Source of the DNA: Pogonophryne albipinna
Lineage: Eukaryota; Chordata; Actinopteri; Perciformes; Artedidraconidae
NCBI GenBank assembly: GCA_028583405.1
Contig: CM053247.1
Coordinates: forward strand, 7,956,058 to 8,020,057
Length of the DNA stretch: 64,000 nucleotides
Reading direction: 5' to 3'
The notes under the pieces were generated by a model. That model was not told the DNA's origin. It worked only from the letters and a program-made list of their open reading frames with translations, and did not search any database. This document shows positions 1-9,479 of the stretch, piece after piece; position 1 is the stretch's first letter; each line of letters starts with the position of its first letter. The translations under genes were made by a program, and so were the position numbers.

Positions 1-523
1 ATACCAAATCAATGGTTGATTCATTTTCCTGGAAAACGACATATCAGTTCATTGAATAATGGTTCAAGTGGCAGCATGCTCTCAATGACAATGCTAACAT
101 GTGCTAATTAGCACTAAATTACAGATGAGCCGAAGGTATTATTTGGTCATAAAATGTATATGTTGATGTGAAATTGGTGCCAAATGTAAAACCACAGGGT
201 CATCACAGTAATTCTGAAAATGTAAACATGGGAAAATGAATGTCTGGACCAAGTTTTATAGAAATCAATCAAAAAGTGTTCAAGAGAGGTGAAACTGCAA
301 ATGTCATGATGTAGAGGAAAATCACTGATTTAAATCTGTAGGGATCATCCTCTGGGGTCAGTGAATGTCTGTAAAAAAACTTCATGGCAATCTATTCACC
401 TACTGTATATTGTAATTTCAAGTCACCTCAGGCTAAAAATGTAATGAGTCAAATGTTGTCTTCTTCCCTTCCACGCATATGCATACAAAAACAGAACGCC
501 TTCTTCTACCACAGTAGCAAAGG
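1..523. other. Intergenic, no gene seen
   Basis: AT-rich unique-looking sequence. No open frame of protein-like composition, no splice-bounded exon and no recognisable repeat were found on either strand. Confidence 0.5.
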
Positions 524-1702
524 CAGGGGTAGACATTAAGGGTAAAATGCCACTGGCCCTCCGGGCCGGTGGAATTGTATTATCACTGGCCCTACCATTG
601 TAACCACTGGCCCGGAGCTTTCGTCCACCAAAAAAAAAATCGACTAATAATGAAGAAAATTAACACATTTGTTGCAATAGTAATGTATGCACTAACTACA
701 TTACTACTTTTACGACAACATTTGAATCATCAGTTCTTCCTCATTTTCCTCAATTGTTCATATTTGGTTTATTAAAAATAATGATATTGTTAAAAAAATT
801 CTGCTATTATGAGTATTATTATTTGTATAATGCACTTTCTGCCTTCCTGTCATTAGGAGTTAGACATGTAATGGCTATGTAATTGATTTGATTAGAACCT
901 TCATTATCCTAAACTGCTGGGACATTTCGCCAATACCTTTATATTGTCTACTCTTCACTTACTTGTCAGCATAGGTCGGCATTGATGTACAGAGCCGATA
1001 GAAGACCTTGTTTATATTGGCATCATATTGAGAGGTGCAGCCAGTGACGCGTCCTAAAACCAGGAAGTAAGCTGCTGGTTCCCTCGACAAAAAGCAATGG
1101 CATTTCTCCACAGGTTTTGGAAAATAGCTGGAAATAAGGTCTGTGGAAAACAAACCTGTTTGATAAATGCACGTTTTGTTCAGCCGGATAATCTCCACAT
1201 GTCTACCCTACTTTTATAATTTTCTAATCATAAATCTAATCGATAGATTATAAAAGGGTTTTAGGACGCGTCACTGCACCACTCTATAGAAGCCAACTCC
1301 ATCGATCAAGCTAGCTGAAACTTCCTCTCTTATTTGAAGATTGTTTTTTGCCCGGCTACCGCTGGTATTAAAAACATTTTGGCGACTGGTTAGGTGGCGC
1401 GATAGTCTGTAGTGAAGGAGCGCGCTCCCGCTCACGGGAGCCTGCTCGCGCTGTGCTCCGCAGCAAACAGCTGTTTGCTTTTCACCCAACAACGACAACC
1501 GACTCACGGAATGCTATGTTGTAGCGTTGATAAACGAAACAATTTAACTAAATTGCTAGTCAAAATACCAAAACCACAGGAATTTTTTTTGAAAGCAATA
1601 TTTTTAGTGGCCCGAGCGGGCAAGTGGAAAGTACGTTATGCTGGCCCGGGGTGTCTAAATAGTGCTTCCGGGCCAGCGGGCCAATTATAATGTCGAGCCC
1701 TG
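524..1702. mobile_element. Degraded hAT-like element with CAGGG termini
   Basis: The left end reads CAGGGGTAGACATTA and the reverse complement of the right end reads CAGGGCTCGACATTA, so the two form an imperfect terminal inverted repeat. GGCCC-rich subterminal sequence is present on both sides (about 548-617 and 1609-1683). CAGGG-type termini are usual for hAT transposons. No convincing 8-bp target duplication is visible (agcaaagg on the left, aaagggtc on the right), so the superfamily call is an inference. No transposase is left. A family-D repeat lies inside. Confidence 0.5.
958..1205 (-). repeat. Dispersed repeat family D, copy 1 (reverse)
   Basis: Read on the minus strand this contains the string TGTGGAGATTATCC followed by a CTGAACAAAACGTG-like motif, a TTTTTGTCGA motif and TTCCAGG-like sequence. 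The same order is found at about 43500-43975, 47930-48440 and 49605-50165. A perfect 19-bp inverted repeat (1042-1060 with 1258-1276, containing GACGCGTCC) brackets the copy. Confidence 0.6.
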
Positions 1703-2864
1703 AAAGGGTCTATTTTTTAAACTAAAACTTGACATGTTCATATTTTTCTGTTGACAAGCCACAGGCCAAATAAATACTGATTTGATTTGGAAATACCTCA
1801 ATCCACATTTCCTGCTGTCCGATAATTAATTCAATTTAGCTTTGACTTCAGATGTATTCCAAGAAGAAGAGGAGGTGTTGTTCTCTTTCAGGTGCCTTTG
1901 AGTTATTTGTGCTTTTTGCTTGTTTGTCTCACCCACACACTTTGTTCTATACTCTCTCTTGTTTCTCTTTCCATCACAAACACGATAACTTGAATAAACC
2001 GTTGCTAAAAGCTCTCTTTTCTATGTGTTGCCTAAAACTTGGTGACAGAGTTGTTGTGACAGGTATTAGCAATAAACGCCAGCAGCTAAACTGGCATTGT
2101 TAGACATTATCAACCTCCAACATGCATGAACAGAGTTTCATCGGGAGAATAAACCTCTTATCTCCCAAAGGTGTCTCATGGGGAATCTGTCAACGTCCGT
2201 GTCCCAGTTTCTTAAATGTTCACCCTTTCTAGACTGAACTATTGTACATGGGGTTGGGCTTCAGACAATGCTGTCCACCGAAACTGTTTTTCTTTGATTT
2301 TTTCAATTATTTGGCAAGTAAAAAGTGCTAAATGCATTGAGTATTCAAAGTACTTTTTGTCTTTTTATCAGCTTGACGGACAAAACAGGACATTGACAAA
2401 CTAAGATCGATTGTTAAGAAGCTTTTGATCGTATCTGTGTAGGAAAAATAGACTCAATCTGCTGATGAGAACCAGTTTGAAGCTTCAAAACTCAAAACAA
2501 ACTAAACACACTTCTTTTAAAACACAAAAATATGAAAAGCTGAAAATGATCAGCTGTGCCTAGAGACAGTGTAATAAAGACTTCCATGATACCGGAGTAC
2601 AGGAACAATCCTGCTGAATCAAATCAAATCCCTCCAGAACTTTCTCTGTTCTTCCTTCCACAAAACGACTTGAAAAACATAAACACTTTGTTTCCATCAA
2701 ATCAGAAAGGCTGGGTTCTTGCCTTCTTTATGTGTCTTGTTAAAATTAACAAAGGTCTGTTTCTGTGTATGCTGATCTGTGTACTTGATCTGTCATTTCC
2801 ATTCAAAGGTTTATTCATCTTTTTATTTTCTCTCAAAGTTATATATGTATGTGTGTATATTTAA
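1703..2864. other. Intergenic, no gene seen
   Basis: Unique-looking AT-rich DNA. The short open frames at 1852-2103, 2216-2404 and 2556-2864 have no protein-like composition or flanking splice signals. I see nothing supportable here. Confidence 0.5.
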
Positions 2865-3007
2865 GCAATAGCTCACGACAGGCCGTGGTATATGCTCATT
2901 ATATCACAGCTAAGGGGCGTGGTTCGGCCCGACGCGAAGCGGAGGGTCGACAACCCCCTTAGCTGTGATATAATGAGCATATATCACGGCCTGAAGTGAG
3001 CTATTGC
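2865..3007. repeat. Near-perfect inverted repeat (snap-back)
   Basis: The sequence starting GCAATAGCTCAC and running through TATATGCTCATTATATCACAGC folds onto the right arm, which ends GTGAGCTATTGC at 3007. Each arm is about 53 bp. The roughly 38-base centre is GC-rich and contains CCCGACGCGAAGC. A related single arm (GTGGTATACGCTC) recurs at 4053-4083. Confidence 0.75.
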
Positions 3008-4125
3008 TTTTATAAAACGGTTACCAAGTGTGGCAATATGAAAGAAAAATACACACTCTAATTTAAATAGTTTTTATTAGTAAATAATGATGTTCAATAT
3101 AAAATAGTCCCTCCGTTGCCTTCTGCACAAAACATTGTGCGAGGTGGTTGCTATGCAACAACACTAACAGCTAGCGAACATATTAGACAGAGAGCGTTGA
3201 TCCATTATTTGGCTATTTATTTACATTCATTTGTATGTTGCCGTTTATTGTGCACCCACTGAAAACCTGTCCAGCATCAGTAGAATGGCTTACGAGGTTA
3301 CTTGTATAGGTTGAGGTTGTTCTAGGCTGTTGCTTGGCGTGGCGAGAATATTGCTCCACTTTCTCCGGTCCCCGAGATTCGGCTTCCAGTAGCTCTGGAG
3401 AGCTTTCGCACCTGTAGCCACTAACGGTCATCATTTATCTGATTTGTTTCAAGACCCGCATCAGAAAGCTTTTGAATGGTGGTACTTTCCCAGTTCGTCT
3501 ACCTGCTCTTCACGTAGCTCTGCTTGTCGTCGTTGAGGTGCTTTTTTTTTCTGGAGATAGGCACTCCTCAATCCACTCCTCCATAGTAAGACCCCCCCGG
3601 AGGTCGAAGTTAATCTTAAATGTTTCCATTTTATGCTTTGTAAGTTTGTTTTGTAACGGAAGAAATGTAAATATATTTATAAAACTGACAAGTCAAATCA
3701 AGCAATCTGATTGGTCGATAGTGTTTTTGCGGACCTCTTTGATTACAGATTTGAAAACATCGTTGCTTGCTTTAAAAGTAGCACAACTCATTATGTCAAA
3801 CCTTGGAAAGTATCTAGATATCCCTGCCCTAATGCCAAAGGAACTGCACACTGAATATGTTTTGCCGTTTGATGTCTATGTCTGGACCGCTGCGTAAAAA
3901 GGAGGGTTTCTGCCCCGTTACTTCTCCGCTGCTTTCTTGTTCCAGTATGAAAAGCAAACTGCAAGCAGTTTGCTTTTCAGCCCAACGATATACTGTTTTT
4001 CTCAGACGCGGAGGGATACTGATTTGTTGTGAAAAGTAACTTACAATTCTACCCGTGGTATACGCTCAGTATATCACGGCTAAGAACCAATCAGATTGCT
4101 TGATTTGACTTGTCCGTTTTATAAA
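3005..4125. mobile_element. DNA element bounded by TTATAAAACGG repeats
   Basis: The left edge has TTTATAAAACGG at about 3009 and the right edge has CCGTTTTATAAA at about 4113-4124. A second, longer inverted pair lies inside: TATAAAACTGACAAGTCAAA at about 3679 matches the reverse complement of about 4083-4122, including CAATCTGATTGG. The interior has open frames on both strands (3213-3434 minus, 3472-3897 plus) that I do not recognise. This looks like a MITE-type element or nested pair. The superfamily is not determined. Confidence 0.5.
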
Positions 4126-4138
4126 TATATATATATAG

Positions 4139-4215
4139 CTTTTTGAACATTAAAGCATGAAAACAGTAGAGGCTCAATATAAAAATATGAAACCTGAAAG
4201 TCAGTGGGGCCCCAT
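4139..4215 (+). repeat. MITE family A, 3' end fragment
   Basis: AGCTTTTTGAACATTAAAGC followed by a GTAGAGGC motif and an AATATGAAACCTGAAA-like motif, ending in GGGGCCCC. The same order is seen in the longer copies at 19397 and 56576. Confidence 0.6.
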
Positions 4216-4809
4216 GAAGTGTCTACGTTACAGTTAGGTTGCCAGGTTAGATACCATTGTGTCTGTAGAGACAAAAACCTGAGCTCACAGGTGTCTACAC
4301 AAGAGCTCTATTGGGAGACCAATGTAAACCTACTTTCACATAAGCAAATTAAATATATGATTCATAGACCCTGAAATATTCAAATCAGTTCATACAGGCT
4401 ATATTATGTAAGATGTTTAATTCAGTCCAGATGGTACATTAAAAAGGGCAACATGTAGATGTCTTCTAATCGGATTAGAAACTCTCCGACTCGGAGAGCA
4501 ACTTGATTTGATTCAGGACCCTTGAGATGCATTTTCTCTATAAATGCACTGCACTTATGTTTCCTCAAGTAATACCAGTCCGAGTAATGAAGTTAGACCA
4601 GAAAGACAGCATAGTGCAGAATCAGCCGATTTAAGTATTTCTCCAGGCATCACAGGCCTTCACATTCCAGCCTCTGTCTGCTTCTGTCGTTGTGTCTGAG
4701 ATTTAGCATCAGGCTACTGCACTCTCTTCAAAATCAACCGTGCAAACAAAATACTTTGTCACAGAAACACACCATTACATCACACGTTAATCTACAAATG
4801 ATAATAATC
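4216..4809. other. Intergenic, no gene seen
   Basis: No exon, RNA gene or clear repeat could be supported. Confidence 0.45.
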
Positions 4810-5390
4810 CAATAGGGCTGCAACCAACAATTAGTTTAGTTATGGATTTGTTCAGATTATTCACTAGATTAATCAATTCATTTATTCGTCAATTCCTTAA
4901 TCATTTTGTGTTGTGGCCGACCGGTGCAAACACGCTACAACGGCCCAAAGTGTTTCCATTAGGAGAAACTCCCTGCAGCTTGGGGAACGTCACAAATATA
5001 GAAACACTTAAGTGCCGAAACACATGCAAATGAAGAAATGTCTTCCGCAACTTGATGAAACATACGCATCGTTTACTAAACGCACTGCATAAACAAAACG
5101 TTGCAACACTAAACTTTGCTAATAAAAAAAAACTGCAAGAAGCTCTAAAACACAACGGAAACGGGGACACTAAAAAGTGACGCACACAGCTGGGACCGGA
5201 GCGTTTGTTGACACACGATCACTGTTGGCAGAGTTAGCCTGATTCATAACTGTTAGAGTTTTGTGAAGATGATTCTTTATTTGCATGCGTTTTGGCACAT
5301 TTTATTGTTAAACTTCTGCACGTTCCTCCTGATGGAAATGTTTTGGTCCATTAAAGCACGTTTGCCACCATATTTTGGACAATAAAATGT
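4810..5390. repeat. Dispersed repeat family C
   Basis: Motifs GTGGCCGACCGGTGCAAACA and AGAAACTCCCTGCAG (4915-4980), and TTGCATGCGTTTTGGCACAT with TTTGCCACCATATTTTGG (5280-5380), recur in inverted order at about 25150-25560. The short open frames here are by-products of the repeat. Confidence 0.5.
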
Positions 5391-6345
5391 CAGAAAGTAG
5401 TTAAAATGTTGATCCTAGTCTTTCAAAGTCCAGAGGGTTTTCTTTACTATTTTGTTTTTACCAAAGTAATCACTTTAATATGATATAAAACTAAGATTAG
5501 GAAATCTCAATATTTTAGATGATAAAACAGTCATTTCTGAACTTTGTAACCAAGTATTTCTACACTGTAATTTTGTAGTAGTTTGTAGTTTTTATTACTC
5601 CAGTAAAAGTGTACTTCTTCTGCCACTGACAACTAGGAAACTTTAACCCAGTATTGCGTACTTTCCCGTTTTGTTTTTACCCACAAAGGTCCAACCCATG
5701 TGGGATAACTACCGTGGTACAGTGTTATTATGTAATTAATCTGCTTGTACTCTTGGCTGAGTCACTGCTAGCACTGAGGACAATCAGACCATGACGCAGT
5801 AAAGAGAAAGCTGTTTTTAGATCAGTTACAGTAGCTCTGTGTCTCTGATTTCACTGTCATTTCATTATGTGCTGAGCATCGATTTACTTCCTAAAATACA
5901 TCTGAAGACTTCCATAAAAGCGACTGGTGCTCTGACCCAACGGTGCTGAACTGGTCTTAACTCTCTTTGGATTCCAGCAGCCTCATCCTGTGATGTCCTC
6001 TGCCACCGAACAGATTTACAATGATTGAACTGACAGTTTGAAGGACTTGCTGTTTACGGCTTCAATGAGCAGCAGTCTATTCTTTGTTTAGCAGTGTTTT
6101 TTTGTTTGTTTGGCCCTTGATCCTGCTGCTTTGCTACTGGATGGCAGCGTTCGCAGGGCTCTCAGAACTCCACACTTAATGACTATTTTTAGCCTGAATG
6201 CACTGTTGTATACTGTTTGACTGCAGACTTTTGCATATGTGTTGTTTACTCAGCCTCCAAGAAAATGTGATTACAGTGGGGCTACACAGTTATATACATT
6301 TCAAACCCAATATATGAACAGTAGCTTAAACACATGATTTTCAAA
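5391..6345. other. Intergenic, no gene seen
   Basis: Unique-looking sequence. Nothing on either strand has splice-bounded protein-like composition. Confidence 0.45.
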
Positions 6346-6650
6346 GAGGCCCCATTATACTTAGGTAAATAGGTTTTTGTGCATGTAAATGGTCTGCAAA
6401 GGCTAAAATCCCAGACGGAGTTTCTCTCCCACACACTCTCCCCCACCCCCCTCCCCCCCCTGCCTGAAGGCCTCCATTGGACTTCTTTGTTTACTACTGT
6501 AGCATAGTGACATCACAATGTAACACTTGTGCTACTATTTGGTAGCGATCCAACACATTGTATGTGTAGGCAAGACGTACAAGCATTGTAGTACCAATGT
6601 AGAAGAGGGTATAGTGACATTTTGTGAATCTACTCAAGTTAAAAAACTAA
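6346..6650 (+). repeat. MITE family A, partial copy
   Basis: Starts GGCCCCATTATACTTAGG and contains TGCATGTAAATGGTCTGCAA, TTTCTCTCCCACACACTC, GACATCACAATGTAACACTT and a CCAACACATTGTATGTG motif. These are the landmarks of the family in the order seen in the other copies. The 3' third is missing. Confidence 0.7.
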
Positions 6651-6959
6651 GAAAAGAGAGAGACTGTATAGTTTCGATATAGTTCATGAGAACCTTTCCA
6701 CCCCCTTTTCAGTCCCTGCTAGAGAGCAGGTACTTTCATGGGAGAAAAAGGTTCCCATTTCTGATTGGCTGGGCGGATTACAAACCACGCCGCGTAAAAC
6801 TCCAAAAAAGTTGTGTGAAGCCGCCATTTTATTTGCTCGCATTAGCATTATTAGCATTAGCCCAGCGCACCAACGGAGAGTGACTAACTTATGGCAACAC
6901 AAAATAAAACATGGGAGGGGTGGAGATGAGGAGGTGTCGGCGTTCTGGTGATTTACTCG

Positions 6960-7260
6960 GAAGGCTTCAGTAGAAGCTGCTGGGAGTCCCAGCAGCTTCA
7001 ACTGAAGCCAGTCCCCAACTCCGGGGACTTCCGTCCGGGGACTTCAGGTGCCAGTATACGCCGTGAAGTTGTTTGCGGCCTGCCAGTAAACCCAAAGCAG
7101 AAGAAGAAGAAGTGACGTCAGCGGCTCATTTGCCTAATCCTCCCTCAGGGACTTATTCCGGTGTGAACGCGATCTGTACTTAGTTCATCAGAACTAAAGA
7201 GTTCTGATGAACTAAGTACGGCAAAGTACTTGGTGTGAAAGCGCCTCATGACATTGAATA
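6960..7260. repeat. Repeat with perfect 20-bp hairpin
   Basis: GC-richer block with CCGGGGACTTCAGGTGCCAG and a purine run (7098-7112). At 7176-7219 there is a perfect inverted repeat: a 20-bp arm starting GTACTTAGTTCATCAG, a 4-base AAAG loop and the exact complement. It is probably a MITE remnant. No coding capacity is seen. Confidence 0.6.
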
Positions 7261-8131
7261 ACATCCACCTCAGCCTCTGGACTGACGGGAAGAATGGCGG
7301 CAATTGTGGAAGAAACCCCATCGGCCCCTACAGGCGGGGGATTAAGCATTAGGTAATTGTGTTAAAGGAGAGGATTAGATTAGAGCGCAGGGACGAGGCA
7401 GAGCAGATTAGCTGAAACTACCTCTGAGCTCAGGACATGCAAAAAGAGAAACATAGCACGGCTTGTGATATCAGTCCAGATCTGAATGATGACCAACAGA
7501 GAGGATATCAATCTAAAAGAGGTTACTTAAGTGTACAGACAGTGGAGGGCACATCGTCTGCGTACGTGCTATCAGTTGTGAGGTTGTCCTTGTTCCATCA
7601 CAGACTTTACATAATCACCGATAAATATGATTACTCATCCTCCCCTCCTGATCAGATCAAATGTACGGGATGTAAGGAACAAAGTGCAAGAGAATGTTCC
7701 ACTTAATCCATTTTTTTTTTTTAAAGAACATTCACATAGATAAAAGAGTAACTGTATCTTTGGGTCATGGGTTGAAGGGGAAAGTGATAGAGACGTGGGG
7801 TTATGGATATGAAATAACCTCAGAGCCAAAAATATACTGCCGGAAGAGCATAAGGGTAAAATGTTCTTCTTTAGGAAAGGAAAAGACGATTGGTTGGTCG
7901 ACACTAAAATATCTCAAGAAATATTGGAAAGGTTGCCATGAAATTTGTTTCAGACATTTGTGTTCCCCATAAGATGAACCCTAATGACTTTTCCTCAAGT
8001 GCCACCATGAGGTTTGGTATTTGTCGATTAGGTGACTGTTTGTTTTGGTCTTGGACGACTACTAAGGGTTAACTAGTCTTTTTTATGCTTATACACATAT
8101 ATATATATACTGGGACTTCCTAGTATATATA
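7261..8131. other. Intergenic, no gene seen
   Basis: No exon or RNA gene could be supported. The open frames at 7437-7706 and 7694-7972 lack splice signals and protein-like composition. Confidence 0.45.
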
Positions 8132-8225
8132 CTGGGGCAGCACAGACAGGTCTTCTCTGTGTTAGAGTTTTACTCCCTACAGGGTGTACTTTGAGGGTTT
8201 GTGACTCTGCAGACCGGTTACATGC
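8132..8225 (+). repeat. Fragment of MITE family E
   Basis: CTGGGGCAGCACAGACAGGT followed by CAGGGTGTACTTTGAGGG and TTGTGACTCTGCAGACCGG matches about 55207-55298 inside the complete family-E copy in ptges2 intron 2. It stops abruptly where the LINE leader begins. Confidence 0.7.
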
Positions 8226-8507
8226 TACACGGACCACTATTGCGGTAAGCATGTTGTAACTTCCGGTTGTTGTTGTCATTGTCATCTCCGGGTATCCCGT
8301 GTGCCTGTTCTGTTGCTGATAGCTTATTATCTTAACTTAATCGATCGTTTTAAAACTCTTGATCACGGCAACTACCTGACGTTGTAATCACACGTTACTA
8401 CAGCTTAAGCACTCACAACTCTCCTTCTCTTAGCGACTGTAACTCCACAGTTGCCTACACTCTTTTCGGGTTTGCTAACGGTAGCTACTTTAGCTTGATA
8501 GCTAGCC

Positions 8508-9365
8508 ATGGCTCTTTCCCCACCCTCGGGTGCTATTTCCTGCTCTAACTGTCTCATGTTTGGTTACTTCCCTACCTCCTTTACTGGTACCGATACATGT
8601 GTTAAATGTAGTATAGTTGTTAGGTTGGAGGCGGGAATCATAGCCATAGAAGCCCGGCTCCGCATCTTAGAAAGTAACTCAGCTACAGTAAAGCCCATGT
8701 TAGCCGGTGCGGACCGGCAAAAGATAGCTCCTATTAGCCGTCCCCCGGCAACTCCCGAGCAGCAGGGAGACTGGGTGACTGTTCAGAAGGGGCATAACGC
8801 GAAACCCGCAGGTCCCCACCAACCCGTTCACGTATCTAACAGATATTCCCCACTCAGCGAGACACCCGCTGAGAAGCCAACTCTGGTTATTGGTAGCTCT
8901 ATTATGAGATACGTGAATTTAGAGACCGAAGCCTCCACAGTCACATGCATTCCGGGGGCCAGAGCGGGCGACGTTGAGGCGCATCTTAAACTGCTGGCTA
9001 AAAATAAACGTAAATACAGTAGGATTGTTATTCACGTCGGTGGTAATGATGTTCGTTTACGCCAATCAGAATGCACCAAACTTAATGTGGAGTCGGTGTG
9101 TAGTTATGCTAAAACAATGTCGGACACCGTAATCTTCTCTGGTCCCCTCCCCAATCTGATCAATGATGACATGTATAGCCGCATGTCATCATTTCAGCGC
9201 TGGTTGTCTTGGTGGTGCCCAGCAAACAATGTGGGCTTCGTAAATAATTGGACAGCCTTCTGGGGAAAACCTGGTCTGATTAAGAGAGACGGCATTCATC
9301 CTACTTTGGAAGGTGCAGATCTCATTTCGGCAAACATTTCAGGGCTTTGTGGACTTAATCCATGA
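8508..9365 (+). CDS. LINE ORF1 protein with zinc-binding motif and SGNH esterase domain
   Basis: Intact 285-residue ORF1 of the L2-type LINE. The N-terminus has a CxxC...CxxC cluster (C12, C15, C31, C34), likely a PHD-like zinc knuckle. A short heptad-like stretch (about residues 37-56, VVRLEAGIIAIEARLRILES) could form a coiled coil for oligomerisation. A low-complexity linker follows. From about residue 125 there is an SGNH/GDSL hydrolase domain: block I LVIGSSI (nucleophile position S130), block III HVGGNDV (176-182) and the catalytic Asp-His in DGIHPT (D261, H264). Esterase-type ORF1 proteins are known in CR1/L2-group LINEs, where they bind RNA and may aid the retrotransposition particle. 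The ATG at 8508 sits in good context (gctagccATGG). There is no internal stop, so this copy could still make ORF1p. Confidence 0.85.
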   Translation: MALSPPSGAISCSNCLMFGYFPTSFTGTDTCVKCSIVVRLEAGIIAIEARLRILESNSATVKPMLAGADRQKIAPISRPPATPEQQGDWVTVQKGHNAKPAGPHQPVHVSNRYSPLSETPAEKPTLVIGSSIMRYVNLETEASTVTCIPGARAGDVEAHLKLLAKNKRKYSRIVIHVGGNDVRLRQSECTKLNVESVCSYAKTMSDTVIFSGPLPNLINDDMYSRMSSFQRWLSWWCPANNVGFVNNWTAFWGKPGLIKRDGIHPTLEGADLISANISGLCGLNP

Positions 9366-9479
9366 CAAACTGGAGTTGAGACCAGGAGGCGGAGTCGCAG
9401 TCTTACACGCTTCTCTGCGCTCTCTCCTAGGCAGTCATCCATAGGAATCCCGAACCCAATAAAATACCCAATATTAGCG

